A stretch of DNA of 61,688 nucleotides from Chryseobacterium balustinum. Lineage in GTDB: Bacteria > Bacteroidota > Bacteroidia > Flavobacteriales > Weeksellaceae. The notes below the pieces were generated by a model, which was not told where the DNA came from, did not search any database, and was given only the letters and a program-made list of their open reading frames with translations. The stretch spans positions 1 to 61,688 of the forward strand of contig NZ_FUZE01000024.1 in NCBI RefSeq assembly GCF_900168205.1, written 5' to 3'. A program made the position numbers and the translations under genes. Shown here in pieces: positions 41,488-49,789 of the stretch (positions are counted from its first letter, which is position 1; each line of letters starts with the position of its first letter).

Positions 41488-43473
41488 ATGATTTCCAAGC
41501 AGTCGATCGATAAAATATTTTCCACAATCCGCGTTGAAGAGATTGTGGGCGAATATGTGCAGTTGAAGAGAGCAGGATCAAATTTTAAAGGTTTGAGTCC
41601 GTTTCATGAAGAAAAATCGCCGAGTTTTGTAGTTTCTCCAAGTAAGCAAATTTGGAAAGATTTCTCAACCGGAAAAGGGGGAACAGCGATTTCTTTTTTA
41701 ATGGAAATCGAAAACTTTACCTATCCTGAGGCTCTTCGTCATGCTGCCAAAAAATACGGAATCGAAATTGAAGAAGATCAGCGAGAGTTTTCTGAAGAAG
41801 CGAAAAATGCTCAGTCTGAAAGAGATATTCTTTATAAAATACATGAAGTTGCCAATGATTTTTTCCAGAATATTCTTTGGGAAAATGATGAAGGCAGAGC
41901 GATTGGCCTTTCGTACTTTAGAGAACGTGAACTGAAGGATGATATCATCAAAAAATTTCAGCTCGGTTTTTCGCCTGAAAAGAAAAATTCTTTCACAGAA
42001 TTTGCTCTTGAAAAAGGCTATTCAAAAGAGATCTTAGAAAAATCCGGACTTTCTATTTTTCCTGAAAATGCACCGAACGGAATTGACCGTTTTCGCGAAC
42101 GGGTTATGTTCCCGATTCATAGTTTTTCGGGCAGGGTTTTAGGTTTTGGAGCGAGAATTCTTAGAAATAATATTAAAACTGCTAAATATCTCAATTCTCC
42201 GGAAACAGAAATTTATCATAAATCAAATGTACTTTATGGTTTAAACCAAAGTAAACAGGCGATTTCAAGAAAGAATATCTGTCTTTTGGTAGAAGGTTAT
42301 ATGGATGTGATTTCACTTCATATGTCCGGAATTGAAAATGTAGTGGCGAGTTCCGGAACTTCTTTAACGACCGAGCAAATTAAACTTATTAAAAGACTCA
42401 CAGAAAATGTGACGATTCTTTTTGATGGTGATAATGCAGGAATTAAAGCGAGTTTCAGAAGTATTGATATGCTTTTGACGGAAGGAATGAATATCAGAGT
42501 TCTTCTGTTTCCGGATGGTGATGACCCCGATTCTTTTGCGAGAAAACATCCGCAGGAATATGTGGAAAAGTTCATCGAAAATCAAGCGCTGGACTTTATT
42601 GATTTTAAAGCCGAAATTCTTTTAAAAGAAGTCGGAAACGATCCGATAAAAAAAGCTGAAGCAATCCGGGATATTGTAAAATCGGTTGGTTTCGTGCAAA
42701 ACGCTTTAAAAAGGGAAGTTTATTTAAAGGAAGTTTCCAATAAATTTGGTCTTTCTGAGCAGAGTTTATTTAATGAACTTGATGTTCAGAGACAGGTTAA
42801 TCAAAATCATAATCAACACACTCAACAGCAAAAAGAAAGTGCGGCTCCTGTAAAAATGGAGATCGTTCCTTTGGATGAAGAAAAAGGAGACCCTTATCTG
42901 TACGATGTTTTATTCATGGAAAACAGGTTGATCGATCATATGTTGATGTTTGGCGATTTTGTTTTAAAACGAAAGGATGATAATGAAACTGAATATCAAA
43001 TCACGGTCATTGAAGAAATTCTGCATCATTTTGAGGAAGAACAATATCAGTTTCTCGTAAAAGGAAACGAAATTATTATTGATCAGGTAAAAGAAGGAAT
43101 TCAAAACGATGAGCTTCGAAGCGGAAGTTTTTTCGTCAGTTTTATGGATGAGCAGATTACCACAAAAGTAGTTGATGCATTGATTCCTTTAGATGATTTG
43201 GAAAATTGGGGTTCGAGAAATATTTTCCCACCCAATTACGGAGACAAAGTTGCAGAACAGATTAAAGGTGATGTTCTTTTGCATAAATACCGTTACATTG
43301 ACTATTTAATTAAAGAAACGATTGCTGAACTCGAAAAATACAGCAGTACCGATGAAGTAAAGTATTTTGAGTTGATTAAAAAAATTACTTTATTAAAACA
43401 GGCCTCCATAAGACTGAGTGATATTATTGAATATTCGCCAATCAAAGGAATTTATGTTGATAGAAAGCGATAG
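41488..43473 (+). CDS. dnaG: DNA primase with a degenerate zinc-binding domain
   Basis: A 661-residue primase that makes RNA primers at the replication fork. The N-terminal domain has the CHC2-type fold, but its ligands are changed: GLSPFHEEKSPSF has Ser37 in place of Cys while His40 stays, and IWKDFSTGKGG has Asp58 and Thr61 in place of the CxxC pair. The catalytic Toprim domain is intact (LLVEGYMDVISLHMSGIENVVASSGTSLT near 271-299, ILFDGDNAG near 313-321, DPDSFARKHP). The C-terminal helicase-interaction region follows. The same zinc-less pattern is, as far as I recall, common to flavobacterial DnaG. Confidence 0.96.
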   Translation: MISKQSIDKIFSTIRVEEIVGEYVQLKRAGSNFKGLSPFHEEKSPSFVVSPSKQIWKDFSTGKGGTAISFLMEIENFTYPEALRHAAKKYGIEIEEDQREFSEEAKNAQSERDILYKIHEVANDFFQNILWENDEGRAIGLSYFRERELKDDIIKKFQLGFSPEKKNSFTEFALEKGYSKEILEKSGLSIFPENAPNGIDRFRERVMFPIHSFSGRVLGFGARILRNNIKTAKYLNSPETEIYHKSNVLYGLNQSKQAISRKNICLLVEGYMDVISLHMSGIENVVASSGTSLTTEQIKLIKRLTENVTILFDGDNAGIKASFRSIDMLLTEGMNIRVLLFPDGDDPDSFARKHPQEYVEKFIENQALDFIDFKAEILLKEVGNDPIKKAEAIRDIVKSVGFVQNALKREVYLKEVSNKFGLSEQSLFNELDVQRQVNQNHNQHTQQQKESAAPVKMEIVPLDEEKGDPYLYDVLFMENRLIDHMLMFGDFVLKRKDDNETEYQITVIEEILHHFEEEQYQFLVKGNEIIIDQVKEGIQNDELRSGSFFVSFMDEQITTKVVDALIPLDDLENWGSRNIFPPNYGDKVAEQIKGDVLLHKYRYIDYLIKETIAELEKYSSTDEVKYFELIKKITLLKQASIRLSDIIEYSPIKGIYVDRKR

Positions 43474-43517
43474 GTAGTTGATAGTTTTTAGTTGTCGGTT
43501 GATAATTTAAAATTGAG
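43469..43517. repeat. period-7 array (site G)
   Basis: GATAGGT, AGTTGAT, AGTTTTT, AGTTGTC, GGTTGAT, AATTTAA, AATTGAG follow in register, starting inside the last codons of dnaG and continuing into the dnaG-clpP spacer. Confidence 0.75.
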
Positions 43518-43712
43518 TTTTTTAAATTAATAATGTGTAATTATAAGAAGTTAACTGGAACTAAAAATAAGCTCTTCATTTTATTATAAAAAAAATCTGC
43601 AACCTTAAAACTAAATAAGGCAACCGAAACTGACAAAAAGTCCTATAAAATTTTAGGAATAAAAGTTGTAATTTACAGTTTAAATAAATTTTAAAATAAT
43701 ACCGATAGAAAT

Positions 43713-44399
43713 ATGGACATTAAAAAAGAATTCAGAGATTTCTCTACAAAACACTTGGGAAATAACGGTTTGGTAACCGATCAGTATATGGGAATGTTTA
43801 ATCCTACCAATCTTACGCCTTACATTATGGAAGAAAGAAGATTAAACGTTGCTCAAATGGACGTTTTCTCTCGTTTGATGATGGATAGAATTATTTTCTT
43901 AGGAACAGGAATTGACGATCAGGTGGCAAACATTGTAACGGCTCAATTGTTATTCTTAGAAAGCGCAGATCCTTCAAAAGATATTCAGATTTACATCAAC
44001 TCTCCTGGAGGAAGCGTTTACGCAGGTTTAGGGATCTATGACACGATGCAAATTATTAAGCCGGATGTTGCTACAATTTGTACAGGTATTGCGGCTTCAA
44101 TGGGAGCTGTTTTATTGGTTGCAGGTGAAAAAGGAAAGCGTTCTGCTTTGAAACACTCACGAGTGATGATTCACCAGCCTTCTGGTGGTGCTCAAGGTGT
44201 TGCTTCTGACATGGAAATCAACTTAAGAGAGATGTTGAAGCTTAAAAAAGAGTTGTATGACATTATTTCTGAACATTCTGGTCAAACTTACGAATGGGTT
44301 GAGAAAGCGTCAGACAGAGATTATTGGATGACTTCTACCGAAGCAAAAGAATTTGGAATGGTAGATGAGGTTTTACAAAGATCTAAAGAGAAGAAATAA
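43713..44399 (+). CDS. clpP: ATP-dependent Clp protease proteolytic subunit
   Basis: A 228-residue subunit of the barrel-shaped ClpP peptidase, working with ClpX or ClpA/C to degrade unfolded and tagged proteins. Catalytic residues: Ser129 (TGIAASMGAVLLVAG), His154 (VMIHQPSGG) and Asp203 in SDRDYWMTSTEAKEFGMVDEV. YINSPGGSVYAGLGIYDTMQ is the handle region. The N-terminal 35 residues form a propeptide-like extension. Monocistronic, ended by a very stable terminator. Confidence 0.97.
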   Translation: MDIKKEFRDFSTKHLGNNGLVTDQYMGMFNPTNLTPYIMEERRLNVAQMDVFSRLMMDRIIFLGTGIDDQVANIVTAQLLFLESADPSKDIQIYINSPGGSVYAGLGIYDTMQIIKPDVATICTGIAASMGAVLLVAGEKGKRSALKHSRVMIHQPSGGAQGVASDMEINLREMLKLKKELYDIISEHSGQTYEWVEKASDRDYWMTSTEAKEFGMVDEVLQRSKEKK

Positions 44400-44420
44400 T
44401 TTTTCTCAAGTTATGATATG

Positions 44421-44456
44421 AGTTCGGCGCGCCCAAAGGGCGCGCCGAACTTTTTT
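44421..44456 (+). terminator. GC-rich terminator of clpP
   Basis: A 14-bp perfect stem (44421-44434 with 44438-44451, core CGGCGCGCCC) with an AAA loop and a T-run. Its GC content is strikingly above the surrounding DNA. Confidence 0.92.
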
Positions 44457-44472
44457 ATTATTAAAAATCAAA

Positions 44473-45591
44473 CTACTTTTTGATGATTTTATGAGTCGTT
44501 GTCGACTGATTTGTTTTAATTTCAACAAAATAAACACCCGATTGTAAACTTTGAATATTAATTTTTTTATTCTGGGTATTCATCACTCTTTGTCCTGAAA
44601 CAGAGTAGATGTTGATGTCTTTAATGTTATCCTGAGTTTCAATCATTATGAAATCACTCGCTGGATTTGGATAGATCTTAAAGCTTTGTTTTACAGCATC
44701 TGAAACGCTTAACGTGACATTGGCAACAGTTGGAGTAAACGGTATTCTCGTCCCGAAGCTTAATCCAAACCAATCATTATTAACAAGTTGAATTTGTGAA
44801 AGATTGTTCTGTCCTCTCCAGCTTGAAAGATCTTTTCCTTTGTATAATTTCCAAGAATCGTTTCCTGTTGAATTTCCTGAAAAATTATTTAATGATAATG
44901 AAGAAATTTGGTTGGCTGCTGAAGTGTAATTGAATTCACTTACTTGAGTATCAATTAGCTGTAAAGCCTGTTCTGCAGTAATTGTTCCGTTGTATTGAAT
45001 TCCAAAAACAAAAGAATTGGCAATTCCGTTACCATTATCAGTTCCGAAATCGACAACGACTAAACTTTTATTGGTTCCCGTCCCAATCCAATTAATAATT
45101 TGAGAAGAATTAAACCATGCAGAATTATATGCCGGAACTGGAGTTGAAGGTGGTCCTAATGTTGTACCCGGAGTAAAACCATATCCATAAGACATTCCAT
45201 ACCATTTACCATCAATTAAGGGATCGGTATCGACTCCATTATTTGCGGTCATGTTATTTGAAGAAGTTCCTGACCAAGTTGACCAATAATCATCTGTACT
45301 TGGAGTGTGATGATTATAATCAAAACTATATAAAAAACCGCTTGGTACTTCTGCGGTAACTTTCGGGTCTGCAGCGTCGATCGCGTTAATCAAATCTTCC
45401 ATGGTAAGATTAGCAGCATCGAATTTATATCCCCAAACATAAGAAGTAGGATTGTCTGAATCGTTAAAATCTGCAACTAAATAAGCTTTTTTGGAACCTG
45501 TTCCTACCCAGAATTTCACATCATTTTCGGTAAGTTGAGCAAATGAAAATTGGAATATGAAAATTAAAAAAAGAAGTATTGATTTTTTCAT
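44473..45591 (-). CDS. T9SS-secreted two-domain protein, riboswitch cluster (paralogue A)
   Basis: A 372-residue secreted protein: signal peptide (1-18, ...FSFAQ), then two related modules. Module 1 has VKFWVGTGSKKAYLVADFND...SYVWGYKFD (residues about 26-60), and module 2 has INWIGTGTNKSLVVVDFGTDN...SFVFGIQYNGTITAEQALQLID (about 166-215). A T9SS sorting domain ends it (FKIYPNPASDF to THKIIKK). The repeated WIGTGxNKxxxVxDF pattern is not one I can name. It lies downstream of a B12 riboswitch with the propeller gene and its own paralogue, but a terminator separates it from them. A vitamin B12 or corrinoid-related binding role is suggested by context only. Confidence 0.8.
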   Translation of the reverse strand: MKKSILLFLIFIFQFSFAQLTENDVKFWVGTGSKKAYLVADFNDSDNPTSYVWGYKFDAANLTMEDLINAIDAADPKVTAEVPSGFLYSFDYNHHTPSTDDYWSTWSGTSSNNMTANNGVDTDPLIDGKWYGMSYGYGFTPGTTLGPPSTPVPAYNSAWFNSSQIINWIGTGTNKSLVVVDFGTDNGNGIANSFVFGIQYNGTITAEQALQLIDTQVSEFNYTSAANQISSLSLNNFSGNSTGNDSWKLYKGKDLSSWRGQNNLSQIQLVNNDWFGLSFGTRIPFTPTVANVTLSVSDAVKQSFKIYPNPASDFIMIETQDNIKDINIYSVSGQRVMNTQNKKINIQSLQSGVYFVEIKTNQSTTTHKIIKK

Positions 45592-45608
45592 TGATGAATT
45601 TTAAAGTG

Positions 45609-45636
45609 AAAAAAAAGAGCATCATAAAGATGCTCT
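45609..45636 (-). terminator. internal terminator between the two paralogues
   Basis: AGAGCATC and GATGCTCT (45616-45623, 45629-45636) with a 5-base loop are followed on the minus strand by a run of eight T. It is placed between the riboswitch-proximal paralogue and paralogue A, so the latter may be expressed less or separately. Confidence 0.85.
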
Positions 45637-45644
45637 ATGTTGAT

Positions 45645-46766
45645 TTATTTTTTAATGATTTTATGAGTGGTTGTAGATTTGTCTGTTTTAATTTCAACCA
45701 AATAAACTCCCGATTTAAAACTTTGAATATTGATTTTCTTATTCTGGGTATTCAAAACTTTTTGCCCGGAAACAGAGTAAATGTTGATGTCTTTAATGTT
45801 ATCCTGAGCTTCAATAATCAGGAAATCACTCGCTGGATTTGGATAAATTTTAAAACTTTGTTTTACAGCATCAGAAACACTTAAAGTTACGTTCGCTTCA
45901 GTTGGAGTAAACGGCCTTCTAGTACCGAAACTTAATCCAAACCAATCGTTATTTGTTAAAGTAATCGTTGAAAGATTAGCATTGCTTTTCCAGTTTGATA
46001 AATTGGTTCCTTTATATAATTTCCAGGTGTTTGTCCCACTTGCTGTTCCTGAAAAAGAATTTAATGATAAAGATGAAACCTGATTCGAAGCAGAAGTATA
46101 ACTAAATGTAATACTTTGATTATCAATTAATTGTAAAGTCTGTTCTGCTGTAATAGTTCCGTTATATTGAATTCCAAAAACAAAAGAATTAGCATTTCCG
46201 TTAGAATTCTCAGTTCCGAAATCTACAACGACTAAACTTTTATTGGTTCCTGTTCCAATCCAATTAATGATTTGAGACGAATTGTACCATAAAGAACTAT
46301 ATGCAGGAGTTGGTGTTGCAGGAGCTTCCGCTGTAGGGTTGCTAAATCCGTAACTTGCACCATACCATTCTCCGTTTGAGATAGTTCCGCTGTTCATCCA
46401 TCCTGCCATAGACCAACCGTTTGTGTTATCATTTGCCCATAAACTCCAATAATCGGGTACGGACTGTGCAGAATGACTATTGAAGGATACTTTATCAAGA
46501 AAACCATTACTGTAAGTCAATATATAATCAAATGCAGGTTCTGCCGTTTTTATCATCTGAAGCATTTGCGGACCAGTAATATTTTGTCCTGGATTGAATT
46601 TTACTCCCCAAACATATGATCTGTCATCGGTACCGTCTTTAAAATCGGCAACAAAATATGCCGTTTCTGAACCTGTACCTACAAAAAACTTTACATCGTT
46701 GGCTGTAAATTGTGACATATACAGCGCAACGATGAAAGTAAATAGAAAACTTGATGCCTTTTTCAT
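45645..46766 (-). CDS. T9SS-secreted two-domain protein, riboswitch cluster (paralogue B)
   Basis: A 373-residue secreted protein built like its downstream neighbour: signal peptide, module 1 (VKFFVGTGSETAYFVADFKDGTDDRSYVWGVKFNPG), module 2 (INWIGTGTNKSLVVVDFGTENSNGNANSFVFGIQYNG) and a T9SS sorting domain (FKIYPNPASDFLIIEAQD to THKIIKK). From about residue 160 onward it is almost the same as paralogue A, while the first half differs clearly, so the C-terminal part has been duplicated or homogenised recently. It is 8 bases from the BtuG-like gene upstream and so under direct riboswitch control. Function unknown; cobalamin capture is the leading guess. Confidence 0.82.
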   Translation of the reverse strand: MKKASSFLFTFIVALYMSQFTANDVKFFVGTGSETAYFVADFKDGTDDRSYVWGVKFNPGQNITGPQMLQMIKTAEPAFDYILTYSNGFLDKVSFNSHSAQSVPDYWSLWANDNTNGWSMAGWMNSGTISNGEWYGASYGFSNPTAEAPATPTPAYSSLWYNSSQIINWIGTGTNKSLVVVDFGTENSNGNANSFVFGIQYNGTITAEQTLQLIDNQSITFSYTSASNQVSSLSLNSFSGTASGTNTWKLYKGTNLSNWKSNANLSTITLTNNDWFGLSFGTRRPFTPTEANVTLSVSDAVKQSFKIYPNPASDFLIIEAQDNIKDINIYSVSGQKVLNTQNKKINIQSFKSGVYLVEIKTDKSTTTHKIIKK

Positions 46767-46774
46767 TTTAAAAA

Positions 46775-48046
46775 TTACTTAATAATTAACTTTTCGCTGA
46801 AGTTGATATTCTTATCGGTAATTTTCACGACATAAACGCCTTTAGATAATGCGCTTACATTAATTCCTTTTTCATTGTATTTCTCCTTGATAACAATTCT
46901 TCCATTTAGATCATAAACCTGAATATTTCCAGAATTTAAGCCTTGTACAAAGAATCTGTCACTTGTAGGATTTGGATATATAATTAATTTTGATGTTTTT
47001 GTGCTTTCAATAGTAGAAAGAGATGCATTATTATAAGCAATGATTTGATTTGGTAAAGAAGTTACTGTAAAAGTATTCAATAAAGCACCTTGCAGATCGT
47101 AAGCATAAATTTTTCCCGCCGCAACATATCCTGAAGGGTCAGCTGCATAGATTTTATTATTAACAATATTGAATCCGTATGCAGTACCATAACTATTTAC
47201 AGTCATCGGTGTAACAGCAATAGGAGTGGTGTTAATAGACGGTGAAGCAATTGGTGTTTTGTAGATTGATGCTCCATTCATGTAATAAATATTCGTACCG
47301 TCGGTATCCATATAAAATGGTTTTACTCCTGCCGGAAATGTAGTGCTCGAAACTGTAGTTTGTGTAGTTGTATTATAAACCGTCAATGTTCCGAAAGAGG
47401 TAGAAACATAAGGATTTCCAGAGCTCATAACATACAAAAGATTATTTTTTTCAAAAATGCTATTTGGTGAATCTCCTACATTTACCTGCGATTCTACCGT
47501 ATTGGTTGTCGTATTGATGACATCCATAAAATTATTCAATCCATAACCTCCTTTCAATAAAACATACAATTTGTTGTCTTTGCTGAAGATTTTTTCAGGA
47601 CCATCTCCTACAGGAATGTTTGTTTCGTGAGCGTAAGTTGTAAGATTGTAAACTGACACGTAGTTTGTCAAGGTATTGTTTCCCCAATTGGTAACATAGA
47701 ATTTATTTCCGCTAAAAGCGATATACCTTGGGTTGGCAAGATTGGTTGAAATCGTTGTAATCAATGAAAAATCAGATTTGTTTATGACTTTTATGGTATT
47801 TGAATAATTTAAAACTACAAAAATCTTATCGCCAAAAACCTTAATGTCCTGACCAGTATCGCCTAATGTCGCATTATTGTTTTTAAGTTTAAAATAATTG
47901 TTGGTGACAACCGATTGATTGTCAATAAAAGATACTTCTGCAGTACTGCTTCCGATACCGCCTTCGTTGAGTACCAAGACTCCCTCGGTTTGAGCATTTG
48001 TAAAAGAAATTACAAACGCAAGAATAAGAAAATAGATTTTCTTCAT
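46775..48046 (-). CDS. T9SS-secreted YncE/DUF5074-type beta-propeller (BtuG-like)
   Basis: A 423-residue protein with signal peptide (1-18, ...SFTNAQ), a seven-bladed propeller (about 25-330; repeats such as LGDTGQDIKVFGDKIFVVLNYSNTIKVINK, LANPRYIAFSGNKFYVTNWGNNTLTNYVSVYN, VGDGPEKIFSKDNKLYVLLKG, VGDSPNSIFEKNNLLYVMSSG) and a T9SS sorting domain (LIIYPNPTSDRF to NFSEKLIIK). DUF5074 propellers include BtuG, the surface protein of Bacteroides that binds cobalamin with very high affinity. Here the gene lies directly downstream of a cobalamin riboswitch, which strongly supports a B12 role. Unlike BtuG it is a T9SS cargo rather than a lipoprotein. Confidence 0.85.
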   Translation of the reverse strand: MKKIYFLILAFVISFTNAQTEGVLVLNEGGIGSSTAEVSFIDNQSVVTNNYFKLKNNNATLGDTGQDIKVFGDKIFVVLNYSNTIKVINKSDFSLITTISTNLANPRYIAFSGNKFYVTNWGNNTLTNYVSVYNLTTYAHETNIPVGDGPEKIFSKDNKLYVLLKGGYGLNNFMDVINTTTNTVESQVNVGDSPNSIFEKNNLLYVMSSGNPYVSTSFGTLTVYNTTTQTTVSSTTFPAGVKPFYMDTDGTNIYYMNGASIYKTPIASPSINTTPIAVTPMTVNSYGTAYGFNIVNNKIYAADPSGYVAAGKIYAYDLQGALLNTFTVTSLPNQIIAYNNASLSTIESTKTSKLIIYPNPTSDRFFVQGLNSGNIQVYDLNGRIVIKEKYNEKGINVSALSKGVYVVKITDKNINFSEKLIIK

Positions 48047-48450
48047 GATATAATTATATTAAAGTTTTACTCCCGAAACTTCACTACAGGAAAAAAACAA
48101 TCATGAAAAAATCTATAAAAGATTTTTATTTCATAAACTTCTTTTCCCGAAAGTTGAAATTGATTTAAGGCAGGTCTCCTGGCTTGCATCTTATTATAAC
48201 CTTCCCAAACCTGAAGTTCAGTGGTGTATTTAATAATAAGTTGAATAGCTTACAGTTGCGGGTACAGCTCAAGAATTATTTTTTCACTTGATTCCCTATT
48301 AATGAACGCATGGGTTCAACCTTAAACTTTTGCAAAGATATTATTTAAAAATTGACTTTGTTTTTAGTATTAATTTTTATTAATCAATATTATGTTTAAG
48401 TATTAATAAATAAGTGTTTTTGGTTTTGTGAATTAACTAATTAAAATCAA
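48047..48450. other. spacer holding the riboswitch and its expression platform
   Basis: 48047-48163 is the expression platform and 5' leader; 48164-48326 is the aptamer; 48327-48450 is AT-rich and holds the promoter, whose elements I cannot fix with confidence. Confidence 0.5.
48164..48326 (-). ncRNA. cobalamin (B12) riboswitch
   Basis: Read on the minus strand the element has the conserved parts in order: GGGAATCAAGTGAA (from about 48297), CTGTACCCGCAACTGTAAGC (about 48248-48274), CCACTGAACTTCAGG, GGGAAGG and the B12 box GCCAGGAGACCTGCC (48170-48186). The closing stem P1 pairs TTTAAGG and CCTTAAA (forward 48320-48326 and 48164-48170). About 118 bases separate it from the ATG of the BtuG-like gene. 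High coenzyme B12 should lower expression of the three-gene cluster. An expression-platform hairpin (AAAAATC/GATTTTT near 48107-48133) is plausible. Confidence 0.93.
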
Positions 48451-48744
48451 TCAGGCGATATGTTTTTGATTATTTTTCTTTTTGAAAAACAGAGTATAAA
48501 CAAGAAGTGTCTGTAGAAAGACGTTTCCAAGAAGAATTAAAACCAACTGATAAGTAGGTAAAGGCAGGTAAAATGGTAATAATTTATTGAAAAAAATTGC
48601 CGGAGAACAACTCAGATAATTAATGAGTATAAAAGGATATTTGAGAAATTCTATTTTTATTTCAGTTAAAATAGAATTGTAAAAAACAGAATAAATTACA
48701 TCAAATAAAAGAATTCCAAAATAGAGTAAGATAAATTTCTTCAT
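48451..48744 (-). CDS. small hydrophobic membrane protein
   Basis: A 97-residue protein with about three membrane helices: MKKFILLYFGILLFDVIYSVFY, FLKYPFILINYLSCSPAIFFNKLLPFYLPL and TYQLVLILLGNVFLQTLLVYTLFF, then a basic tail KKKNNQKHIA. It is co-directional with tpiA upstream (32-base gap). The composition and positive-inside tail are consistent with a genuine protein. I recognise no family. Confidence 0.6.
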   Translation of the reverse strand: MKKFILLYFGILLFDVIYSVFYNSILTEIKIEFLKYPFILINYLSCSPAIFFNKLLPFYLPLPTYQLVLILLGNVFLQTLLVYTLFFKKKNNQKHIA

Positions 48745-48776
48745 TATTTATTTGATGTAATTTTTAATTTATTTTT

Positions 48777-49535
48777 TTAGTTAAAACCTTCAATGATTTT
48801 TGAGAAATCTTCCAATTTCAATGCTGCGCCACCGATAAGACCACCGTCGATATCAGGTTGAGAGAAAATTTCTTTCGCATTATCAGGTTTTACAGAACCA
48901 CCATAAAGAATAGAAATTTCGTCAGCAACTTCTTGTCCGTATTTTTCAGCGATAATTCCTCTGATGTGAGCATGAATTTCCTGCGCCTGTTCAGGAGTTG
49001 CTGTTTCACCAGTTCCGATTGCCCAAACCGGTTCGTAAGCAATCACTACTTTTTTGATTTCTTCTGCAGAAAGAGTGAAAAGCGCCGTTTCAGTTTGTGC
49101 TTTTACAACATCAAGATGTTGTCCTGCTTTTCTTTGCTCTAAAGTTTCGCCATTACAGTAAACCGGAATTAAGCCTTTATCTAAAGCCAATTTTACTTTT
49201 TTGTTGCAGCTTTCGTCGTTCTCACCGTGATATTGTCTTCTTTCAGAGTGACCGATCAAAGAACCTGTTGCATCGATAGATTCTAGCATATCTGCAGAAA
49301 GTTCACCTGTGTAAGCTCCGCTTTCATATTCGCTCATATCCTGAGAAAAAACTCCGATTTCGTCTTTTTCAAAAATATCTTTTGCCATCATTAGATATAA
49401 AGAAGGCGGTGCTATCCAAACTTCGCAGTTGGTTGTATTATTAGTTTTATAGCTAAGTAATTGAATCATTAATTGTTGAGCATCAATGACATTTTTGTTC
49501 ATTTTCCAGTTTCCTGCAACTATTTTTCTTCTCAT
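48777..49535 (-). CDS. tpiA: triosephosphate isomerase
   Basis: A 252-residue TIM-barrel enzyme interconverting dihydroxyacetone phosphate and glyceraldehyde 3-phosphate. Catalytic and binding residues: Asn9 and Lys11 (GNWKMNKN), His96 (LIGHSERRQYHGE), Glu168 (VIAYEPVWAIGTGETATPEQAQEIH) and the phosphate loop LYGGSVKPDNA. The usual CIGE is CNGE here. Monocistronic or paired with the small membrane protein; the region upstream holds a foldback repeat. Confidence 0.97.
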   Translation of the reverse strand: MRRKIVAGNWKMNKNVIDAQQLMIQLLSYKTNNTTNCEVWIAPPSLYLMMAKDIFEKDEIGVFSQDMSEYESGAYTGELSADMLESIDATGSLIGHSERRQYHGENDESCNKKVKLALDKGLIPVYCNGETLEQRKAGQHLDVVKAQTETALFTLSAEEIKKVVIAYEPVWAIGTGETATPEQAQEIHAHIRGIIAEKYGQEVADEISILYGGSVKPDNAKEIFSQPDIDGGLIGGAALKLEDFSKIIEGFN

Positions 49536-49628
49536 AGTTTCTATATTATCTTTTTATTTCTTTTTATAAAATTTCAAATTGTTGTTTAAACGCTATACAT
49601 GCAAAGTTTTTCTTTAAATAAATTGAAA

Positions 49629-49714
49629 ATATTTTTCGCTCGCAAACGGCGTTTCACTCAGCTATATCCGCAATTAGCCTTTGCTGAACGAAGTGCCTTT
49701 GCGAACAAAATATA
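49629..49714. repeat. foldback repeat upstream of tpiA
   Basis: ATATTTTTCGCTCGCAAACGGC (starting 49629) and GCCTTTGCGAACAAAATATA (49695-49714) are imperfect inverted copies around a GC-richer centre with CGCAATTAGCC and GAACGAAGTGCC. The composition differs from the surroundings, and the CGCAAA words recall the element at 20753-20937. Confidence 0.45.
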
Positions 49715-49789
49715 TAATCTTTAATTATAATACTTCGCGAACGTTGCGTTAAAAATAATTCTTAATTATAATTTTAACTCGTCTTTGTT

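Noticed and set aside
44421..44456. GC-rich inverted repeat as a mobile-element end
   Set aside because: The short loop, T-run and position right after clpP make it a plain terminator.
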